Below, in pieces: positions 52,470 through 60,589 of a stretch of DNA of 64,000 nucleotides. A program made the translations under genes and the position numbers. Numbering within the stretch: the stretch's first letter is position 1; each line of letters begins with the position of its first letter. Origin of the DNA: Saliphagus infecundisoli (GTDB lineage Archaea; Halobacteriota; Halobacteria; Halobacteriales; Natrialbaceae); the NCBI RefSeq assembly GCF_020177375.1, contig NZ_JAIWHV010000013.1, positions 17,638 through 81,637 of the forward strand. Direction: 5' to 3'. The notes beneath the pieces are model-generated. The model saw only the letters and a program-made list of their open reading frames with translations, did not search any database and was not told the DNA's origin.

Positions 52470-52640
52470 TTAACTTAGGCAGACGTTCCAAGTCCATGCG
52501 AACTGCTTCAGCCAGTCATTCGTCGTCGAAACGTTATTTCCGACGAACAAGGCGTAGAACGTGCCGATTCGACGTTTCAGTTCGTGGATTCAGTGTTCGA
52601 CACGGTTTCTCACGCTGTGACGGCGGACAATATGCGTGAT
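52470..52640 (-). pseudogene. IS6-like transposase, C-terminal relic
   Basis: The minus strand reads SVRNRVEH, stop, IHELKRRIGTFYALFVGNNV and STTNDWLKQFAWTWNVCLS, then TAA at 52472-52470. This is the RNxVEHW-x-ELKRRID end of a haloarchaeal IS6-like transposase with the tryptophan replaced by a stop. The rest of the element was not found. Confidence 0.6.
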
Positions 52641-52939
52641 ATCGAGGAGAGTGAAGACGGATGACTTGTTCGAGAAACTGCTCTGTTACAATGTATCGGG
52701 ATGAGCGACTCCAGTGAAGATGTGCCGGTTAGGGTGGACTAATGACATCGAATAGTGGAAGTTCACGTTCCACAAGTACAGCAACGGTCAGTAGGAGCCG
52801 CCGATCCCCTTTGACCGCCCAGGGATCAGTACATTCGAAGTGTGCCTTGACTACATCGTACAGGTTTACCTTCGGTAGCGACGCTCTATATGAGGATAGC
52901 TACTGGATTCAAATTAACTGGCTGGTCCACTAGGCACAG

Positions 52940-53006
52940 CGTTTTGATGGATAAAACGAATAGAGCGAACAAACCACCTTCAGATTACAACCGTATGATT
53001 GTAATC
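52940..53006 (+). promoter_or_regulatory. Paired palindromes, probable operator region (copy 2)
   Basis: CGTTTT-GATGGAT-AAAACG at 52940-52958 is followed after 24 bp by GATTACAA-CCGTATGA-TTGTAATC at 52983-53006. Both arms are perfect in each dyad. A TATA-like box lies 30 bp downstream, so a bound regulator would cover the upstream promoter region. It matches the minus-strand pair at 19643-19699. Confidence 0.6.
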
Positions 53007-53044
53007 TCTATTGGGAGTTCAGTAACTCATAAGTTGATATATAC

Positions 53045-53203
53045 ATGGAAAATAGCTCGGTCGATCCAGGTAAATATTCACTCATTGAGGAAGAAGACCC
53101 TTCTCACACGGACCAGAGCAGTCGGTACGACGGGTTGAACAGGGAAAGACGGTCGTCCACTAACCTATCACTTTCACCAGTCCCGGTGACTCGCGATCGA
53201 TAG
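53045..53203 (+). CDS. Short open frame behind the operator, probably a truncated gene
   Basis: From ATG 53045, directly after the TATA-like stretch, 52 codons read MENSSVDPGKYSLIEEEDPS onward to TAG at 53201. It is acidic at the start and becomes basic and low-complexity, so it may be the head of a lost gene joined to unrelated DNA. I do not recognise it. Confidence 0.25.
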   Translation: MENSSVDPGKYSLIEEEDPSHTDQSSRYDGLNRERRSSTNLSLSPVPVTRDR

Positions 53204-53421
53204 AATGTTGTTTGGAAATGTAAAACGAAATGTGGACAGGGAGTAGTACCACGTCGCTCAAAAAGGAGTTCCGAGGATCACGCGGCCGTCCCTACTCGGC
53301 CCGGCTTAATTCTGTTTGCCATGGTAAAACAGATGTATTGAGATCCCAACATCCAATACTAATCCGACGGGTCCAGACGAACGAATAGATGTGCCGTGCA
53401 AAATCATCGGGAAGTGAGCGG

Positions 53422-53525
53422 ATGATCACCGTCGGAATCTTCGGGCCCGACACGAGCCACGGCGAGAAGTTCGCCGCGGCGATCAATGACCAGGCCGACA
53501 CGTCCGTTGCCGACGTCGATATTCC
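53422..53525 (+). pseudogene. Gfo/Idh-type oxidoreductase, N-terminal fragment
   Basis: From ATG 53422 the frame reads MITVGIFGPDTSHGEKFAAA and INDQADTSVADVD, the first strand, helix and second strand of an NAD-binding domain, and then leaves the family. It resembles the fragment at 19036-19279 (VGILGLDTSHAEKFAAVIDD), so both derive from related genes. Confidence 0.55.
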
Positions 53526-53870
53526 CGGATGCTTGAGGACGAAAAACTGCTCGAGGTGGTCCGCGAGTGCGACCACGAGGACTGGCGCGAATGCTATCAC
53601 GGCGAGCACGCCGCCAGTAGCTACGATCCCGATAACTGCACCCAGTACCTGATCGACGGTGGGATGAGGAACGTTTGGAACCCTGTTACCAACTGCGAAC
53701 TTCTGTTCGACGTCGAGGCCGATCCGGCGAGGAAAAGGACCTAACGTCTTCAAATGCCTATGCCGAAGACCTGGAGCGCGGACGTGCAGCGATGGTTGAG
53801 GTCCTGTCGATACGCCCCGAGACGTTCGTCGAGGACGGCGAACCCTCACGACCACCGGCTCGAAAGGGCT
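53526..53870 (+). pseudogene. Sulfatase, C-terminal relic
   Basis: In one frame (53529-53744): EDWRECYHGEHAASSYDPDN, CTQYLIDGGMRNVWNPVTNC and ELLFDVEADPARKR. In another (about 53745-53860): AYAEDLERGRAAMVEVLSIR and PETFVEDGE. This is the closing part of an arylsulfatase, comparable to the end of the intact sulfatase at 35554 (KYVWHPTTGDELLFDLADDP, then RPEGFTDGD). At least one frameshift is present, and the catalytic half is missing. Confidence 0.65.
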
Positions 53871-54533
53871 GGGCGATCCGGACGGCTGTGCCACGAACAG
53901 CTAACGCCCGCCCGACGGCAATTCGAACTCCGCGCGCGAAATGCTCCTCTCGCGTTCGAGCAAAAGTACTTTATCCCGGCTCAGTTCTCGTGAGATATGG
54001 TACGCACCGCGATTCAGTTGTTCACACTCAGGGATGTCGGCGACTCTCTTCCCGACATCGTCAGTCGGGTCGGTGACACCGCGTTCGACGGCGTCGAGTT
54101 CTACGATGCCCACTTCGACGATCTCGCGGACCCTGAGACTGCCGACCGAACGCGCGAGGCGCTTTCGGAGGACGGCCTCGCCGTCGCGGGCGCACACGTT
54201 GGGATCGACCGACTCGAATCATCGTTCGACGAGGTCGTCTCGACCTGGGAGATGGTCGGCTGTTCGACACTCGTCATCCCCTCCTACGACAGCGAGGCGT
54301 TTACCACCGTCGATGGGATCGAGGAGGCCGCCGGCCGCATCGCGGGTCTCGCCGCCGACCTCGCCGAACGCGACGTCGAACTCCTCTATCATAACCACAC
54401 CTTCGAGTTCGTCGAGGTAAAGGGCTCCGTTGCCTTCGAGTTGCCTTGTTTTGCCGCCGATTGACGGAAGCTTCAGACGCTCTTACGGGAAGATTCCGTC
54501 AGGCTAACCAGGATTTGGACGCCGTCTGGCGAT

Positions 54534-55349
54534 ATGGCATCGCTCAGACGGCTGGCGCGGATGTGTCGAGACCTTGCCAAACAGCATGTTGATGATCCGG
54601 ACGTACCCGCCGCGCCGGATGGCGCGGACGGGTACGCCGAGTGGGCACAGATCGCGTTGATTCTGTTCCGCGTCAAACTGGAGAAGAGCCTCCGTGAGAC
54701 CGAGGACTATCTTGATGAAATGCCCGGTATCCTTGCTGTATTTGATCTCGATGCGCCACCCCACTACAGCTCGCTCTGTCGCTGGGAACAGGAATACCGA
54801 ATGCGCGAACTCCGCCGCCTGCTCCGCGCTTCGGCGGAGCAGGCGGGCTGGAGCGGAGAAGCGGCTATTGACGCGAGTGGCTTCCAGCGCGATCAAACGA
54901 GTTACCACTACCGCGATCGCGCGAACTACTCGTTCCAGTCGATGAAGACAACGATCTTGATCGACGTGCACTCGCTCGCGATCAAAGACGTCCATTTTAC
55001 GACACAGAAGGCGTGGGACGGCCATATCGGAATGGAGGTCTTCCGCCGGAACGCGGAAGACCTGCGTGTGATGTCTGCTGACGCGAACTACTCGTGGAGC
55101 GACCTCCGTGAGGAGTGTCGCTCTGAATCAACGCGACCGTTGATCAAACACAGAGAACAGACACCGTTACAGAAGGCTCACAACGCCCGGATGAACGAGG
55201 ACTACAACCAGCGCTGGATGAGTGAAACAGGCTTCTCGCAACTGAAGGAAGACGACGGCGAGAAGTTACGCTCCCGGAGTTGGCACGGCCAATTCCGGGA
55301 GCTGACTCGAAAGTGCATCATGCATAACCTGACGCAGGCGGCGAGTTAG
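54534..55349 (+). CDS. IS5-family transposase (copy 2)
   Basis: A 271-residue intact transposase, almost identical to the one at 44177, with differences such as VKLEKSLRETEDYLDEMPGI and LDAPPHYSSLCRWEQ. The catalytic positions (AAIDASGFQ, SADANYSW, SETGFSQLKED) are conserved. The stop codon lies in the same 11-bp hairpin (55335-55362). Confidence 0.87.
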   Translation: MASLRRLARMCRDLAKQHVDDPDVPAAPDGADGYAEWAQIALILFRVKLEKSLRETEDYLDEMPGILAVFDLDAPPHYSSLCRWEQEYRMRELRRLLRASAEQAGWSGEAAIDASGFQRDQTSYHYRDRANYSFQSMKTTILIDVHSLAIKDVHFTTQKAWDGHIGMEVFRRNAEDLRVMSADANYSWSDLREECRSESTRPLIKHREQTPLQKAHNARMNEDYNQRWMSETGFSQLKEDDGEKLRSRSWHGQFRELTRKCIMHNLTQAAS

Positions 55350-55362
55350 GGCTCGCCGCCTG
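55335..55362 (+). terminator. Hairpin spanning the stop codon of IS5 copy 2
   Basis: The same CAGGCGGCGAG / CTCGCCGCCTG stem with a 6-base loop as in copy 1, followed by CTCTTTCTCC. Its conservation between copies suggests that it belongs to the element. Confidence 0.5.
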
Positions 55363-55920
55363 CTCTCTTTCTCCGGACGTATCCGGGAGAGACATCGCCG
55401 TCGTCATCGAAAAGCCAGCGCTAGATACCATAGTTCTGACGCTTCAGCAAACGGTGGTAGAGGTGGCTACTGCATCTTCTGCCTCCGAAAGCTCGTCTCT
55501 GAGGCCGTGACGCTGCAGGCTGTTAGCCCCACCCCGCCGCTGTCTTGCGTTCAACAAGGCACTTCGAGTGGTTCGTCGAGTTTGTCAACGGCCGGTTCGG
55601 GTTCGAGCCCGACGTCGGCCTCGCGGCTCACGCGGGGTACGACCCCCTGGACTTGCTCGCCGTCGTCAGCGAGGATGCGCCGGTCGTCCACCTGACCGAT
55701 ACGGTGCCGGGAGACGACGACGGTCTGCACGCCGACGTCGGTGAGGGCGTCGTGGACGTCGAGACGTGTGCGAAAGCGGCCGTGAGAAACGGTGCCGAGT
55801 GGCTCGTCTGCGAGAACGGACGAGCCGACGACGGCCTCGCGTCGCTGACCCACGGCAGCGAGGCGTTCGCTGACCTTCGCGACGGGATCTGACTGGCAGA
55901 ATCCGACCGTCGAGAGCCGA

Positions 55921-57417
55921 TCACCTCCTGATATTGTAATTCGTCTCAATCTCTTCGGCCTGGACATCGCGGCCCTCACTTCGGAGGTACTCTGCGTAGT
56001 CATCGAGTGACTCCCTAGCGTGTAGCGGGCCGCCCTCGCGGAGGGTCTCCCACATCGGATCGACGATGCCGTCTGGCGTTTCGGGATTGCCGCCGTTCTC
56101 ACCGCGAGCGACCTCAAGCATGCGGTCGTCATGCCATTGCTGGAGGATCGAGAGGCCGTGAGCAGTCACCTCCGAACGATCGCTCGAGTGGTCCGTCGTC
56201 TGGTGGGGATCCTCGGCGACGTCGAACAGCATCACGTCGTCGAACGCTGGTTTTCCGCCGTCGTGATAGGTGCGGATAAGCAGCCAGTCGTCCCACCGCG
56301 CGGCGCGCTGGCAGGCCCACGCTCCCTGGCTAACCACTAGTGACTTTCGACCGGCAGCCTCGCCGTCGGACACCGAGGGCGCGAACGACCGCCCGTCCCA
56401 GCCGGCAGGAGACTCCGCCCCGGCGAGGTCGGTTACGGTCGGTGCGAGGTCGATTTGGTAGTGGAGGTCGTCGTCGACGCCTGGTTCGACCTGAGGACCC
56501 GAGACGATCAGCGGGACCCGACAGGTCGCCTGATCGGCGGCCTGGTGATCGCCGTAGACGTTGAATTCGCCGAGGGCCTCGCCGTGGTCAGCCGAGACGA
56601 TTATCAGCGTCTCCTCGAACACGCCCTGCTCGCGCAGTAGGTCACAGATCTTCCCGACGTGGTCGTCCATGAAGCGGATGCCCGTGTCGTAGCCGTCGAC
56701 CCACTGTTTGAAGTCTTCGCGATCCGCAATTTCTTCGGGCATCCGTTCTAAGTTCCACGATCCACTCCAGTCGATGCTCGCGCTCTCGGGATTAAACGCG
56801 CTGTGAGGACCGTAGCTCTGGTAGTGGGCCTCAATGGTCTCTTGGTCGGGCCATTCCGGGGCAGGGTCATCCTCGAAGGGGTTGCCATATTCGAGGGGTG
56901 TGTTGTACTCGGTGTGGGGATCCCAGAAGTTGACGTGGAGGAACCAGTCGTCGTCGTCGGCGTTGTCCGCGAGCCACTCCTCGGCATAGGGATAGATCTC
57001 CCTGGCGTGGGCGTGGCTGTCCCGTGGGTCGTGGAACTCGGCGATACCCTCGAGGACCTGCCAGGTGTCGTGGCGGGAGGCAAACGGGCTCACAGAGACC
57101 GTATGGATGCCGTGTTCGACGAGAACGCTCATCCATGATTGGAACTTTCCAGGGTACCTGAACCCGCGTCCGTGGCCGTAGCGGCGAGGATCAGCGTTGA
57201 TTCCGCCGTGGTTGATGACGCCCGTGTGGATGCCAAACCGGCTGAGAAACAGCGCGGTCCGGGAGGGACCACATGGTGCGTCGGAGGCGTAGTAGTTCGT
57301 GAATCGGCGGCCGTCGGCAGCCAGCGCGTCGATGTTCGGTGAGGTGTCTCGGTGGTAGTCGTAGCAGCCGAGGTGGTCCGGCCGCAGGGAGTCGATGTCG
57401 ATATACAGGATTCGCAT
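55921..57417 (-). CDS. Sulfatase, Cys-type formylglycine motif
   Basis: A 498-residue sulfatase starting at ATG 57417 (MRILYIDIDSLRPDHLGCYD); a longer frame upstream adds 54 basic residues without family features. The metal-site opening IDIDSLRPDH and the modification motif C49-G-P-S-R53 in YYASDAPCGPSRTALFLSR mark a canonical sulfatase that needs formylglycine at Cys49. HVNFWDPHTEYNTP and IIVSADHGEALGEFNVYGDH supply further metal and substrate positions. There is no signal peptide. It is convergent with the disrupted isomerase (28 bp apart). Unlike the Ser-type sulfatase at 35554, it would depend on a different (FGE-like) maturation route, or on a maturase accepting both. Confidence 0.88.
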   Translation of the reverse strand: MRILYIDIDSLRPDHLGCYDYHRDTSPNIDALAADGRRFTNYYASDAPCGPSRTALFLSRFGIHTGVINHGGINADPRRYGHGRGFRYPGKFQSWMSVLVEHGIHTVSVSPFASRHDTWQVLEGIAEFHDPRDSHAHAREIYPYAEEWLADNADDDDWFLHVNFWDPHTEYNTPLEYGNPFEDDPAPEWPDQETIEAHYQSYGPHSAFNPESASIDWSGSWNLERMPEEIADREDFKQWVDGYDTGIRFMDDHVGKICDLLREQGVFEETLIIVSADHGEALGEFNVYGDHQAADQATCRVPLIVSGPQVEPGVDDDLHYQIDLAPTVTDLAGAESPAGWDGRSFAPSVSDGEAAGRKSLVVSQGAWACQRAARWDDWLLIRTYHDGGKPAFDDVMLFDVAEDPHQTTDHSSDRSEVTAHGLSILQQWHDDRMLEVARGENGGNPETPDGIVDPMWETLREGGPLHARESLDDYAEYLRSEGRDVQAEEIETNYNIRR

Positions 57418-57726
57418 GCTTCGACTCGGCTGCTCGTGGCGCGAGGTATAGATCTGGCGTTCGTAGCAGCCCCTCGGAGTCGTCGGATCCAAGCGGAGAT
57501 CGATACTTGGGATAATCTGCCGTCGGGAACCCGTCAAAAGGTTGACCTTCACGGGATCGCCTTTCCTGTGTTTTCGCATCGATCAACTTGCTATTGAAGT
57601 GGTCGATTGCTCACCTGACTCCGAGATATCCGTTTAATAGCGAGTCTACTACTGGGTTACCGACTAGAATTATAATTTATTTGATTAGGATAGTAGAAAT
57701 ACAATTCGGATCAGTAATCACAACCC
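57418..57726. other. Divergent promoter region
   Basis: No gene. The right half (57630-57720) is AT-rich, with GAATTATAATTTATTTG and a GATAGTAGAAATACAATTC stretch before the aminotransferase start, and should contain divergent promoters for it and for the sulfatase. I saw no dyad matching the paired palindromes elsewhere. Confidence 0.4.
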
Positions 57727-58790
57727 ATGTCTGAGCTAGCCATCCACGGCGGATCCGAAGCCGCCGCCAACTTGACCGTTCCCAAGTGGCGGCGGCCGAC
57801 CGACGCCAGCTGGCAGGATGTTGAGGACTCCCTCGAAACCGGGCGCGGATGTCGGACTACAACCGACGGCAACGGATTCTGTGACCGCTTCGAGACCGCG
57901 TTCGCCGCTTACCACGACGCTGAGCACGCCATCGCGGTCGCCAACGAGACAGTCACGATCGAACTCGCGCTCCGGGCGGTCGGCGTCGAGCCCGGCGACG
58001 AGGTGATCGTCCTCTCCTACTTGTTCATTGCGAGTGCGAGCGTCGTTCCCGCAGTGGGAACGATCGCCCGCTTCGTCGATATGGATCCGAAGACGTACAA
58101 TATCGACCTTGACCACCTGAAGGAGGTCATTACCGACCAGACCGCGGGGTCATTGGGGCCCACTTCGCCAAGTATCCGATAGACATAGACCGGCTTCTTC
58201 CGATCGTCGAGGACACAGACCTATTGATCGAGGACGCAGCCCACGCCCAGGACGCAGCGTGGCGCGGCGAGAAGGTCGACACTTTCGGAGACTTCGATAC
58301 CTTCCCTTTACAGGAAAACAAGTCCCTCCCAAGGGGCGAGAGTGGGATCGTCACCACCGACGACCCCGTCCTCGCGGACCAGACGCGCACGATGGCGAAC
58401 ATCAACCGGGCCGGAGCGAGACAGGCTACTACTCCTCCATCTCGTCTCGAACCGCCGGCTCGGAGAGATGAGTGTTGCGCTCACGCTCGACCAACTCGAA
58501 AAACTCGACGAGGAGAACCGTTGGCGCGAGCGAAACGAGGAACTGCTCGTCGATTGTGGGGATCCACACGAAACTACGGGACGACCGAATCACGACTCGA
58601 GGCTACTGCGTCGAGAATTTTCGGTACTATACAACCGCGTTCGACGGACTCTCTCGGGACCGCTTTCTTGAGGCGCTGCGGACCGAGGGTGTCCCTCCGT
58701 CAGCGAGGGCTACGAGATGCCCCTCCTATCGTCATCCGACCTTTTTCCGTAATGAGGCCGGTCGGCTTCTCCCACCGGGGCTATTGTGGA
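57727..58790 (+). pseudogene. DegT/DnrJ/EryC1 aminotransferase, frameshifted
   Basis: Successive frames give one PLP-dependent sugar aminotransferase. First, MSELAIHGGSEAAANLTVPK to IDLDHLKEVITDQTAG. Second, from about 58147, VIGAHFAKYPIDIDRLLPIV, LLIEDAAHAQDAAWRGEKVD and LQENKSLPRGESGIVTTDDP, with the PLP lysine in ENKSLP. Third, HLVSNRRLGEMSVALTLDQL and EKLDEENRWRERNEELLVD. Fourth, KLRDDRITTRGYCVENFRYY and TTAFDGLSRDRFLEALRTEG. Three frameshifts disable it. The family makes amino sugars from keto sugars. Confidence 0.8.
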
Positions 58791-58949
58791 AGCAACGATC
58801 GACCAGTTCCAGTATCGCAATGAAATCCCCTTCACGGAGGAATTACGGGCTGTTTACTATATGTCAACCGCGTCTATCAAGGACAAAATTCATTCGATGA
58901 AAGTCGACAGGTCGGGGAACTTATTGTGCGTCCCACTAACGACCCGCAC

Positions 58950-59675
58950 ATGACCGACGTGCTTCTCGCGGGCGAATCGCACGTGAATGTCACCCTGGAG
59001 ATCAAGGGGAAGAACGTGATGCGGGACGCCCAATACGGCGAGGCCGCCGATCGCTACATCGAGACCCTCGAGGGCCTGGGAGCCAACGTCACCTACCAGC
59101 CCTGTCACGTCGCCATCGAGGAATTCCCCCGCACTCTTGAGTCACTAGACACCTACGACCTCGTCGTCCTGAGTGACATCGGCGCCGACAGCCTCCAGCT
59201 TACTCCACAGGTCGCTACTGGGGAGACAGATGTCGACCGACCGGCGCTCTTAGCGGAGTGGGTTCGCAACGGCGGCGCGCTCGGCATGATCGGCGGCTAC
59301 ATGACCTTCGCCGGGAAGGGTGGACAGGCACGCTGGGGGAACACCGCTGTTGGCGAAGCGCTGCCAGTCACGATCGCCACGGGCGACGACCGGGTTGAGA
59401 CACCTGCCGGCGCGCATCCGAAAAACGAGGCCATCGAGGAGCTGCCCGACGAGTTGCCCCACATCCTCGGCTACAACCGCTTTAAAGCCGATGACAATGC
59501 AACAGTGTGGGCGACGGTGAACGACGATCCATTCCTTGTCGTCGGCGACCACGGAGAAGGGTCAACGTTCGCCTACGCCACCGATTGTGCGCCCCACTGG
59601 GCCCCCGAGGCGTTCACCGAGTGGGAGTACATCGACACGCTCTGGAAAGCAGTCATCAGTCGCGTGACCTCGTAG
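58950..59675 (+). CDS. Putative glutamine amidotransferase-like (GATase1-like/ThuA-like) protein
   Basis: A 241-residue protein starting at ATG 58950 (MTDVLLAGESHVNVTLEIKG). The fold pattern YDLVVLSDIGADSLQLTP, then LLAEWVRNGGALGMIGGYMT and FAYATDCAPHWAPEAF fits the cytosolic GATase1-like family (PF07090-type) often found in sugar-utilisation clusters. No classical catalytic Cys-His-Glu triad is obvious by eye, so the enzymatic role is unclear. It is intact although surrounded by relics. Confidence 0.75.
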   Translation: MTDVLLAGESHVNVTLEIKGKNVMRDAQYGEAADRYIETLEGLGANVTYQPCHVAIEEFPRTLESLDTYDLVVLSDIGADSLQLTPQVATGETDVDRPALLAEWVRNGGALGMIGGYMTFAGKGGQARWGNTAVGEALPVTIATGDDRVETPAGAHPKNEAIEELPDELPHILGYNRFKADDNATVWATVNDDPFLVVGDHGEGSTFAYATDCAPHWAPEAFTEWEYIDTLWKAVISRVTS

Positions 59676-59898
59676 TCACCCCCAAGGAAAGGTTGACGAC
59701 AGTCGTGATGTCCTTATCGCCGGTTTCTAGCACGCGCTCGGCATGTGCTAAGTCGTGGACGCCAGTCATCAGCGTGTCGACGAACCATTCTGGAACGTCG
59801 GCCATCGTATCGATGGCAGCCTCAAAGTGTGGGACGCTAGAGTTTACACTACCAACCAATACCTTCTTTCCCACTACGATCTCACGGTGGAGCGCCAC
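59656..59898 (-). pseudogene. Glucose dehydrogenase-like, C-terminal fragment
   Basis: About 70 residues on the minus strand read LHREIVVGKKVLVGSVNSSV and PHFEAAIDTMADVPEWFVDT, then LETGDKDITTVVNLS. This matches the end of the intact enzyme at 22129 (LHREIVLENKALFGSVNSNV, then PDWFTDELITGIYSPEEVEK). The catalytic and coenzyme domains are absent. The 3' end overlaps the preceding gene's stop region tail-to-tail. Confidence 0.7.
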
Positions 59899-60073
59899 CC
59901 ATTATCGCTTATGGGCCCAATTCGGCCAGCAGAAGTATCATCTCTACGTTGTGAATCATCCTAGAAGGGTGTTCGCGCCGCGAGAACCCGCGGTACTGTG
60001 CAGCAGTAGATGGAACGCCGAGAGCGTCTTTCAAGAAGTCAAGGAGGATTTCGGTATAGATTTGAGGGATTGA
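59885..60073 (+). pseudogene. IS4-family (ISH8-like) transposase, C-terminal fragment
   Basis: The plus strand gives WAQFGQQKYHLYVVNHPRRV, FAPREPAVLCSSRWNAESVF and QEVKEDFGIDLRD, then TGA. The R-W-x-x-E-x-x-F-x-E-x-K pattern is the last catalytic segment of IS4-type transposases such as ISH8. Only this segment remains. Confidence 0.6.
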
Positions 60074-60455
60074 AATTCGGTGCAATAAGTCACAAAAATA
60101 ATAAAAAGTAGATTGGTACACGAAACTTACATTCTACCTCAAGAATCATCATGTTTAGTTTTTCGAATTCTATCAGGCTGTAAAAACTTGAAACCCCGTT
60201 TTAGAAGTCGTCAGATCGACGTGACTGGAATTATCAATAAACTTGGAGGTATGATAATTCCCCTTCTAAATGATATAATCAACAGAGCTTATCTTCCGTG
60301 GTGGACGGTTTGAAATCAGAGACCTGTTCGGTGCAATGCCGCTGCGAGGTGATGGGCATGATTGACGTGCATCCGTCTTTAGTTAGCCCTCACACCTCGG
60401 TTGCGTAGCGGTAGCGAGCGTCTCTTGAAGGATCGGTCGTTGCTGGTGAATCTAA
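60074..60455. other. AT-rich spacer without a recognisable gene
   Basis: Positions 60074-60310 are unusually AT-rich, with short open frames but no domain. From about 60400 the sequence becomes GC-rich and leads into the TBP relic. The rest shows nothing that I can support. Confidence 0.35.
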
Positions 60456-60545
60456 CTCATCACTGGCGGGAACCAGCCGAGCGACGCTGAGGACGCGATC
60501 AGAGCCGTTCAGACGCGACTGAGCGATCTCGGACTTCTCGACTAA
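60456..60545 (+). pseudogene. tbp: TATA-binding protein, second C-terminal relic
   Basis: A short frame ending in TAA at 60543-60545 reads LITGGNQPSDAEDAIRAVQT and RLSDLGLLD, the closing strand and helix of TBP (compare LVITGGTQPSDAEDAITIIH at 18844-19035). Upstream, GGTGAATCTAACTC appears to be a scrambled SGEL codon run, so the rest is lost or shifted. It is short, but the match to the other relic is strong. Confidence 0.6.
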
Positions 60546-60589
60546 CACATGCATCCTGTCGGGTCACGCCAGTGAATGCTCGAGTGCGT

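Larger units (their letters stand above)
52641..53421. other. Non-coding stretch with operator region and fragment DNA
   Basis: No intact gene. On the minus strand, 52735-52870 reads LYDVVKAHFECTDPWAVKGD and RRLLLTVAVLVERELPLFDV, which looks coding, but I cannot place it. At 52906-52932 is a copy of the ATTAACTGGC-GGTCCACTA sequence that also bounds the insert near 30306. Paired palindromes follow at 52940-53006, with a TATA-like GATATATAC at 53036-53044. Confidence 0.45.
54442..55561 (+). mobile_element. IS5-family insertion sequence, copy 2
   Basis: A 1120-bp element with inverted TGCCTTGTT ends and the 8-bp direct duplication CTTCGAGT at 54434-54441 and 55562-55569. It is the sister of the element at 44085-45205 and splits a sugar isomerase gene. 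Ends and transposase are intact. Confidence 0.9.
53997..55892 (+). pseudogene. Sugar phosphate isomerase/epimerase, split by an IS5 copy
   Basis: The first half (53997-54441) reads MVRTAIQLFTLRDVGDSLPD, with FDGVEFYDAHFDDLADPETA and ERDVELLYHNHTFEFVEVKG, the metal-site strand of xylose-isomerase-like TIM barrels. The IS5 element interrupts after GSVAFE, and the second half (from about 55562 to TGA at 55890-55892) continues FEWFVEFVNGRFGFEPDVGL to HLTDTVPGDD and AEWLVCENG. Removing the element and one 8-bp duplicate should restore one open gene of about 260 residues. It would have isomerised or epimerised a sugar in the cytoplasm. Confidence 0.8.

Noticed and set aside
53292..53894. A 200-codon minus-strand frame near the sulfatase relic
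   Set aside because: The plus strand here carries recognisable oxidoreductase and sulfatase pieces; the minus-strand frame has no family signal.
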